This document shows, piece after piece, positions 57,480-64,000 of a stretch of DNA of 64,000 bases (position 1 is its first letter; each line of letters begins with the position of its first letter). The stretch is from Lepidodermella squamata. Lineage: Eukaryota; Gastrotricha. The notes beneath the pieces were generated by a model. It was not told where the DNA came from. It worked only from the letters and a program-made list of their open reading frames with translations, and searched no databases. Both the position numbers and the translations under genes were made by a program. The DNA is taken from NCBI GenBank assembly GCA_047495785.1, contig JBLDXI010000010.1, positions 1,302,001 to 1,366,000 of the forward strand, given 5' to 3'.

Positions 57480-57571
57480 GAGATTCTAACAGCAGAAAGA
57501 GAATCCATAAGCAACAAGGATTAAAGTAAAAATATTTCGCATCGAGAGCCGGAAAACGCCGGAAATGTCTA

Positions 57572-58256
57572 TCATCCTCCTTTGAGTGAAGCTCGCTTCT
57601 CGTCACTAACAGCCGGCGTCCCATCAACGGACTGCATGTTATTCACGATAAGAATCTCCTTCTCGCCAACAATTTGCACGAAGAACGTGCCCTGGTGCCG
57701 TTGCTTCATCTCACGCCTTACATCAAGCGCAATTTTCATCGCCACCCCGATGGTTAATAGACTGACAAAAATTTCGAGCGAGCAGTCGCCGAGTGCTATC
57801 AGTACAAACGTATCTTTCTTCTGAAAATAGTTTGATCGTTACAAAAATTTGGGAAAAATGCGACGAAAAATGACCTCTTTTGCGTAGAAATGACCATCTA
57901 TCGTTTGATTAACTAACCCGAGTCGTAAAAGCTGAATGCTGATTGTACTAACGATTATTCCTGTGATGCTGAGAGATAGCAAAACCAATATGAGGTAGAG
58001 AGTTCGCCTCCTTATTGCGTAAAATCCGGTTAATGCTGTGAAAATTGACTGACAAAACAAGAAAACCTTTAGAGGTTTTGTCTTGACAATTATTAAATCT
58101 TACCATCGCCCCAGTTAAAATGGGCCCAAGACTGTAGGCCATCCATACTTCAGCTCTGATAGCTGATATGATGCCTGTCCCTATGGCTACGACGCCAATT
58201 ACAAGCTGAAGTATCGAAAGAATTATCACAAAAATATTAGAAGCCGAATGAGACAT
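57572..58256 (-). CDS. Small four-transmembrane protein (MS4A/tetraspanin-like topology)
   Basis: Three exons, 58256-58104, 58048-57875 and 57820-57572, with phase 0 junctions, give 191 residues. Helices: IFVIILSILQLVIGVVAIG, SLGPILTGAMSIFTALTGF (across splice 1), LYLILVLLSLSITGIIVSTI, and VLIALGDCSLEIFVSLLTIGVAM after splice 2. A basic RRRT segment sits between helices 2 and 3, and the cytosolic tail is about 55 residues. The layout and short first loop resemble MS4A/CD20-like or TMEM176-type proteins more than true tetraspanins, which have a large CCG loop. The gene lies wholly inside the inverted block between genes Y and X and was carried along intact. Confidence 0.78.
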
Positions 58257-59294
58257 TTTTTCCCTATGAATAACGGTTATTTGTCGTTTTTAGGCCGTTT
58301 TCAAAATGATGGTATGCTTTAGTGCACAATGATTTTCGTTGGCATGCGGCCATGCGCCTTTGTTATTCGATCGACTAAATATTCTTATGAGAACGATGGC
58401 CAGCGTTTTCATATTGAATTAAATACCCACGGGAGATCAAATTACGAAAAAGACATCTTAGTACAAGAAAAAACATTGCCACGATGCGCAAACAATTTAC
58501 TTATGCGCTATGTTTCTCGTACAGCGAGTCGATATAAGAGAATATAAGAGAATTCTGTATCGATTTCACGAGTGGCTGCTTGTCAATTTAGTCACCCATT
58601 CACGCTGGCGATATGCAAGCATTTTAGCAGCGCAAATATATCCCCATATTCCCGTATTATAATGGTGTCAAAACGCCATCGGCATTCAGTGAATGAACAA
58701 TAGTGGGAATCAATAATCACGAGAAATATCTAGAAAAAGCTTAACTCTACAATTATGGGAGGGCTGTCGAAAAACACATAATGGAAACATTTTTATGGCT
58801 TCGCAGAAAGATTTCGTCCTTGTTGTTCAAGATCTGAGACAACAATTTCTTCTATTTTTCTATTACAGTAAAATGCAGGAAAGTTGCTTTTTAATTGTTC
58901 TCTCCTGTTATTGTCCCAGTTTTCTCCGCTATATTTGTGCGATTGTTGTTACGCACTGCACACAAAATCGCTCAAGTAAGATTATTCCGGCTACCACAAG
59001 TCTGTGGCTAATTATTAGATTCGACTGTTGCCTGAGGGCGCCATGCTTGGTATCAGACAACAAGTCTGAATGCCGGGAACATTGTGCGCTCATCCATCAA
59101 TCCAGATGAAAAAGAAGGAAAACCAGATGTAGCCTCGTGTTAAAACTCCTCGAATTGATGAAATGGCAGGTGAAAAACTTTAACCTAAATTTCTTGGACA
59201 CTGTATAAGCAAATATTGCGACATGACCTGATAAAAATGGCAAAGCCGCTTCAGTATCGTGTATAATGCGATTCTAGTAGAAAGTAAGGGTTTT
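58257..59294. other. Intergenic region inside the inverted block
   Basis: About 1 kb with no supported gene. A 104-codon open frame at 58795-59109 has cysteines but no signal peptide or recognisable domain, and I do not annotate it. The right end holds the promoter of gene X. Confidence 0.55.
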
Positions 59295-59303
59295 TATCTT
59301 ATC
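59295..59303 (+). promoter_or_regulatory. TATCTTATC (GATAAGATA) element upstream of gene X
   Basis: TATCTTATC in gene orientation, 91 bp before the ATG at 59394, with an additional TGATAA at 59321-59326. Matches the elements upstream of P1 and P2 in sequence and orientation. Confidence 0.5.
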
Positions 59304-59393
59304 TATTAATTGATAACTTGACCGAATTACGGTTCCCAAATTGGATCAAGCCATTCCTATGGTTTCCGGATCGGAGTAGACTATTTTTGAGAT

Positions 59394-59648
59394 ATGAATT
59401 CCAGTCTAACCATCTTCATCGGATTATTGTTTCTGCAGCTACCTGGTGGATATTTGTACGAAGGCAGTGCATCAGTCTATAATATTGCTTGGTCGAATAA
59501 TGGAGGAGATTCTGGCCACTCTCGTTTCAGGAATTTCACATACGGGGCAAATTTCGATGCATTTTCCCTACTACGAGAAAGCAATGGTGAACAACCATGG
59601 CAAAGCAACTTCATATGGGAGCCTCTGATTTTCGAAAATGCTATCTAC
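59394..59648 (+). CDS. Gene X, block 1 of 3: start codon, signal peptide, first module beginning
   Basis: MNSSLTIFIGLLFLQLPGG is a signal peptide. The module-opening motif AWSNNGGDSGHSRFRN follows, and the block ends WEPLIFENAIY within the first blade. The frame then runs into the transposon footprint and stops at 59658-59660. The last 8 bp (CTATCTAC) match, inverted, the end of block 2 at 60594-60601. Joining there restores ENAIYIMAKQGC, exactly the consensus (NGxIYIMAK) of the other modules. Confidence 0.87.
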
Positions 59649-59680
59649 CATAGACAATGATGTAACCATCATTGTCTATG
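59649..59680. mobile_element. 32-bp P-type excision footprint, breakpoint B
   Basis: CATAGACAATGATG, then TAAC, then CATCATTGTCTATG. As at breakpoint A, 14 bp of each terminus survive. The inner bases equal those next to the two termini of the full element (TAAC at one end, GG at the other), so the footprint joins one left-type and one right-type end. Flanks: CTATCTAC on the left, ACCCGGAC on the right. Confidence 0.88.
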
Positions 59681-60601
59681 ACCCGGACGTATCGTTCAAA
59701 AAAGCGTCGGTGACCTGGAAAGTAAGTCTCGACTGCTTGCCTAGTCCAGTAAATCCTCCAGATGAGAGGAAGAAGATGTAGTCGTTAGCCACGATTGGTC
59801 CACTCTGTGGAAGTATCTCTCCAGAGGCGTAGACGTCAATAATTCTCATAGAGTTTCTGTCATACACAACAATTGATCCGTTTGATGCCACATACAGGCT
59901 GTCATTAGACAAAGCAGGCTCTATTGCGCTGATCGTTATGTTTTGATCAAAATTAATCGATTCGCCGATTTTCTTATCGAAACCTCGCGGATTGAAAGAA
60001 TAGAAGGATAGATGTGCAGAACTAGGCCAAGTTGTGCCGATACTTGAAATCTCATCCAAGGCTATTTGATAAGGCAAACCTCCATCGGCAGTTCCTTGCA
60101 TATAAGTACTTCTTATATCCCCAGTCTTAGCATCAATCTCGACATGACCCCGTGGTATTGCTGCTAATAAAGTGGATTGATCGCTGGAGATCGTTAAGCT
60201 GAAAGCTGATGGGTCTTTCATTTCACGCGTTGTGAAATTCAGTTTTCCAGTCTCAACATCTATAGCTAGAACTCTTGAGCTGTCGAGGAAATAGACTAGG
60301 CCAAGTTCATCGCTAACTGCAGCGCCAAATCGTCGAGTAACATCGAAGTTATCGTCTCGAAAGGAGTTATCTGTTTCAAACTTCCAAGTTTCAGCCAAGC
60401 CAAAAGAATCGACCGCATGAAGAACTGACGTGCCATCTTTCAATTGATAGTTTTCGAAGAAAATCACGCCGAATCTGAGTGACAAAAACGGCTGGGAGCA
60501 ATATGAGTATATTGTGCTAAACGATTTTGTGAGCTGTAAATTCAATGTTTCTTCATCATACTTCCACAGCGTACAGCCTTGTTTTGCCATAATGTAGATA
60601 G
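59681..60601 (-). CDS. Gene X, block 2 of 3: body of the first propeller module
   Basis: On the minus strand the block reads IYIMAKQGCTLWKYDEE through VTDAFLNDTSG, which is the missing middle of one module: GAAVSDELGLVYF, TISSDQSTLLAAIPRGHVEID, AIEPALSNDSLYVA and GPIVANDYIFFLSSGG. The first residues of the longest frame here (MFQCEVRECPICTI) are read from transposon sequence. It carries 8-bp duplications at both ends, GTAGATAG (60594-60601) and ACCCGGAC (59681-59688). The block is collinear with block 3 (same strand) but opposite to block 1. Confidence 0.87.
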
Positions 60602-62382
60602 CATAGACAATGATGGTACAGATCGGACACTCACGCACTTCGCATTGAAACACTAATTATGCGTGGATCGGCCATTATAAATCCGGCCGAAAAGTCGTTG
60701 TTCTCCTAAATTCTTGAAAAAAATATCGAAAAATCGGGCATTTTTTTACGGTAATAATGATCCAAGTCCCGTAGTGCGGTTCGATTTCGTTGCCGAGAAA
60801 ATCAATATCGAAAAATCGATTACTCACACTCTGTATTGTTGTGTTGCGTCATCGCGTGCCATGCTCACTCGATAAAAATAAGCATTCGAAAAATGTAAAG
60901 TTGTTGTGTGCATGTGTCATTAAAGTCAGCACTTCAGAGGAAATTTTTAAGGAGGATTTCTTGAAATCTATTTCCTACCCATTTTTATTGAGTTTCATTT
61001 GTATAATGGCGACGATAGCAGCCAAAAGGTGAGTGATGATCCTCCTTAAATTGTGCTCATTTTTATTTTTTTTTTCCAAAATTTTGAAACCGATAAAAAT
61101 ATTTAGTATAGGCTGCAAAATTGTGAAAGAAATTTGAAGTAGGTTTTATTATAAATCTATGAAACAAAATCTCATTTATTGGAAAATAATTCGAAAATTG
61201 ATTTAATTCAATTTTAAATTTAAAAATTGATTTTTCCATAATTTTTTTGAATTTTTCGATATTTTTTATTCAGACCAAGGTTGATTTTGCCTCGATAATT
61301 GAGACTTTATTTTCTTCTAGGTTGCTGAGCTTCATGATTTAACTGAATGGGACGAACTTGAAGCTGAAGACGAGTTACTGCAAAGAGGAATGGAGTACGA
61401 AGCAACGCTCCCCCTAATTGGGGAAGAAATTATTGCCAACATTGGTGGATTTTGCGTCAAAAAACTTCTAACTGACAAGCTGAAATGCCCCGGCTGCATC
61501 GATTCCCTGACACGCGATTTCCTTCTGACTCCATGCCGTGTGATAAAGGGCTTCAGTTTCCGAAAACAAGACGGGAAATTATGGTAATAAACATTTTGCT
61601 TGGAATTCGCTATCTAAAAGTACGATTTCAGTCTCACTCGCCAGTCGTTGACGGTATATCGAATCGTGAAATCCGTCCGGTCGATCATACGTGAAAATCT
61701 GGACAATTACATAAGAACTTCACTACCCATCGTTGCCGTGCAAAGAACGCTTTTTTACGCGGCTTGTGCCAGGCCGGTGCTTCTTGACGGCCTTTGCCAA
61801 GAATTCGACGCCGGTGCTGCGCCACACTCTCATCAACTCTTCAAATCGATTGTCGCTGTTGCGGCTGGAACTTTCCTTCGCCATGAGCTCAAAATGCGGC
61901 AGGTGGCTATGAAGCAACCGACGAAAAGCCGTAAAGCGGCTCAAAACGAAAACATGTGAATGAAAAATGAAAAACGCTTCAATTTCTTTCTATTTTGATA
62001 TCTATCTACAATTTTTCGATCAACTTAAATTAAAGCTGAAAAATAGCAATAAAAATAGAGTATGCCACAGATGTTCGTTTTTCGTAACAATCAAATTTTG
62101 AGTGGCGCTAAAAAAAACTTGAAAATAGACTTAACAACTGACAAAAATCGCTACAATCTTTTTTCCTAATTTAAAAATCATAGGGAAGGAACCGCACCTC
62201 GAAGTTTGCATCACTAGCATCCTTGAAAGATGAGGAATTTTTAGGTCCAAGTTTCAAAAAATTCCGAGGCCTACGACTATTTTCACCTTTTAAATCAATG
62301 CATTTAAATTAGTGTGCAAATTTATGGTTTAGCGTAAACAGGCAAGTGCGTGAGTGTCCGATCTGTTACATCATTGTCTATG
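60602..62382. mobile_element. P-superfamily DNA transposon, 1,781 bp, internally deleted
   Basis: The termini are inverted repeats of 39 bp, identical except for bases 15-17 (GTA against TAA); they begin CATAGACAATGATG and continue CAGATCGGACACTCACGCAC. Flanking 8-mers are GTAGATAG on the left and GCGTCAAC on the right, which do not match each other but match breakpoints B and A. An 8-bp duplication, a CA terminus and a P/THAP9-like transposase tail inside assign it to the P superfamily. It lacks the N-terminal DNA-binding and catalytic parts, so it is non-autonomous. The rest (60640-60940 and 61960-62340) is AT-rich non-coding. Confidence 0.86.
60954..61959 (+). pseudogene. C-terminal remnant of a P/THAP9-like transposase
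   Basis: Probable exons: about 60954-61028, 61321-61583 and 61632-61959. The frame opens just after a stop, so only about 25 residues precede EEIIANIGGFCVKKL and KLKCPGCIDSLT. This matches the I/Y-x-x-G-x-x-x-x-K and C-x-x-C-x-x-x-L signature near the C-terminus of P-element and THAP9 transposases. The last exon ends with a helical segment (HSHQLFKSIVAVAAGTFLRHEL) similar in placement to the family's terminal helix. The THAP domain and RNase H-like catalytic core are absent. Assignment rests on motif recall, not alignment. Confidence 0.6.
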
Positions 62383-64000
62383 GCGTCAACAAATCTGTAG
62401 CGTACTTCCATGCGTACCCTTTCGATCTCTCCATCAGATAAATTTGACCGTTGTAGACCAGCGGTTCGAAAAAGCCTGACCCTGGCGTTGCATTAATGAT
62501 ATCAGTCGAATAAGCCAGAATGAATGCATTTGCTACATTTTGAAGGGTGAGGTCACGATATCTCGAATGACCAGGATCACCTCCCCAAGCTGCCCATTCT
62601 TCGGTTTTCGAGTATGGTGTAAAATTGTCCAGAACAACTCGAGTTATATCGCCCTTCTGACTATCGACCGTGTACAGGCTTTCATCGTCCATTACCAAGT
62701 AAGAATCAGTGACGTCCTCAGAAATAGCATCAGTGATCGCAAAAGGCCTGAAGCGATCGCTGCCTGCGTCGTTGTAAATCCCCACGATGCCACCCGAAAT
62801 TATCGAGAAAATACTGTTCCGGTTAACAATTGGCCCGTTATTCGGATGATACTGACGCAAGCCCATATAGCTCTTGATAGATCCTTCGAATCTGTCCAAA
62901 GTAACAAAGGAATCATCTTGGGCTATGACTACTCCATCAGGAGACAATGCCGCTGTTGCAGCTCGATAATCAGAGCCAATATTGACACTTTGCGATCGCC
63001 ATTTGGGACCATTAACTTCGTTGTAGTTGAACGCTACCTCGTCATCTGATGGCCATAATACGAAAACAAAAGCTGCATCGTCGCTAACTGGCTGCCATTC
63101 GTAGCCGTTATACAGTCTATCACCGATAACGCAGTGTTCGTCCATATTACCATTGGTCGCGTTAAGCGTACAGTATCCCTTATTCACTGATATTATCAGG
63201 GTATCGTCATTCATCAAAGCCAAGCCCATAACATTGATGTCAGAGGTAGATGAAACCAATTCTTGGCTTTTGAAGACATACGCGCCATCTGTAATTTTGA
63301 GAGCATGGACTCGCCGATGAGCCAAGAAGTAAACCAATCCATTGCTGTCACTTACAACACCAGGCAATCTTTCAAAATTTTGATCTTCAGTCTCCGGTAG
63401 GTCGATTTGAGTATCCCACTCCGCTACGAGGCCGTTAGCCCTTATGGCATGGAAAATCACACCTGTTTCCAGGTGGTAGCTTTTTGTGAATATGTAGTTG
63501 TAGGCCTTTGAAGCAAAAGGCTGCGAGAAAAGACAGCCTTCAAATGGGCAGTTAAATTGCCATTCCAATTGCTTGTGAAGATATTTCTTTTCGAAAATCC
63601 AGATTGTAGCGTCAACTCGGGACATTACAAAAATTTGATCGCCTAAAATCAGCGGCTCGTGGAGTAGGATAGAAGTGCCGTTTGTCAACTTGTGCTTCGC
63701 TACTCCGGTGAATGAATTCATCCCAGCTGGGCTCGAAAAATTCAAGTATCTTGTATGACCGTTATTACCTCCAGAGTTCAGCCAGTCAAAATTTGTCTGG
63801 AAAGGTCGGGGCGTGGTCGATGTGGATTTTGTTGGAATTATCGGGTCGTATTCCAATGTGTATTTAGACATCTCGCCCCCGCCATCGATTACGTAGATGT
63901 AATCGTGGCTTAGCACCAGGTGAGTTCTCGTAGGATCAGTTGTAAAGCTGCTTTGAAATACCTCCTTGGTATTTCGGTTTACTCCAGCGAAACCATTTTT
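62383..64000 (-). CDS. Gene Y, upstream block (two module regions), 5' partial at window edge
   Basis: The minus-strand frame is open from 64000 to the transposon edge. It contains the end of one module (FAGVNRNTKEVFQ, then DYIYVIDGGGEMSKY), a full module starting FDWLNSGGNNGHTRYLN, and the start of the last module (EEWAAWGGDPGHSRYRD) up to KYATDLLT. The block ends at GCGTCAAC (62383-62390), the inverse of GTTGACGC at 55835. Joining the two restores one frame into the C-terminal block at 55843. The methionine at 63916 is internal; the true start lies beyond the window. Confidence 0.85.

Noticed and set aside
58795-59109. 104-codon open frame with many cysteines on the plus strand
   Set aside because: No regular cysteine spacing, signal peptide or splice-supported extension.
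55796-62390. Assembly artefact at short inverted repeats as the sole explanation
   Set aside because: Not excluded, but 31-32-bp junctions with slightly different inner bases (TAC against TAAC) look like real repair products rather than one repeated overlap. Kept as an alternative to test.
53133-63916. Five independent partial propeller genes
   Set aside because: Block ends pair uniquely through 8-bp duplications and restore two complete frames, so five separate genes is the less economical reading.

Overview
The window is invertebrate animal nuclear DNA. Supported genes carry spliceosomal introns of about 47-68 nt (GT-AG, one likely GC-AG), AATAAA signals lie 2-90 nt after stop codons, and the protein architectures are metazoan: LamG/EGF/ShKT/Sushi ectodomains, two-pore K+ channels, a class C GPCR and mucin-stalked type I membrane proteins. 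I cannot fix the phylum; a compact-genome ecdysozoan or other small-genome bilaterian fits.

Layout. 1-10.15 kb: an intronless, 5'-truncated giant RHS/YD-repeat protein of bacterial type, recalling the giant salivary gland surface proteins of mosquitoes. 11.8-14.7 kb: two small secreted proteins, one with a beta-trefoil-like C-terminus and one beta/gamma-crystallin-like. 14.7-18.6 kb: a decayed segmental copy of that region plus small foldback elements; one MITE has a paralogous empty site. 18.7-26.2 kb: a 22-exon receptor-like gene (five LamG, about ten EGF, two ShKT, five Sushi modules, one membrane segment). 26.3-29.1 kb: two two-pore potassium channel genes on the minus strand, the first overlapping the receptor gene tail to tail. 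29.3-37.2 and 44.8-52.6 kb: two giant minus-strand paralogues, each with six propeller-like modules (motif GGDxGHTRYR), a Thr-rich stalk, a membrane helix and a short conserved tail on its own exon. 37.2-41.3 kb: gene-poor, with relics of the receptor gene. 41.3-43.9 kb: a GABA-B-like class C GPCR.

53-64 kb is the most striking region. Two further genes of the propeller family (X and Y) are cut into five blocks on both strands. Every breakpoint carries P-element-like terminal inverted repeats flanked by 8-bp target duplications. Each duplication (ACCCGGAC, GTTGACGC, CTATCTAC) has exactly one partner at another breakpoint. Matching partners restores one collinear order in which both genes are open, in frame and on the minus strand like their neighbours. 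One breakpoint holds a 1,781-bp element with the tail of a P/THAP9-type transposase; the other two hold only 31-32 bp, the expected size of P-type excision footprints. The best reading is a very recent transposase-mediated scrambling of a tandem gene array. Programmed rearrangement or an assembly fault at the short repeats must be excluded.

The three propeller-gene promoters in the window share a TATCTTATC (GATAAGATA) element 60-100 bp before the start codon, which suggests common control by a GATA factor.
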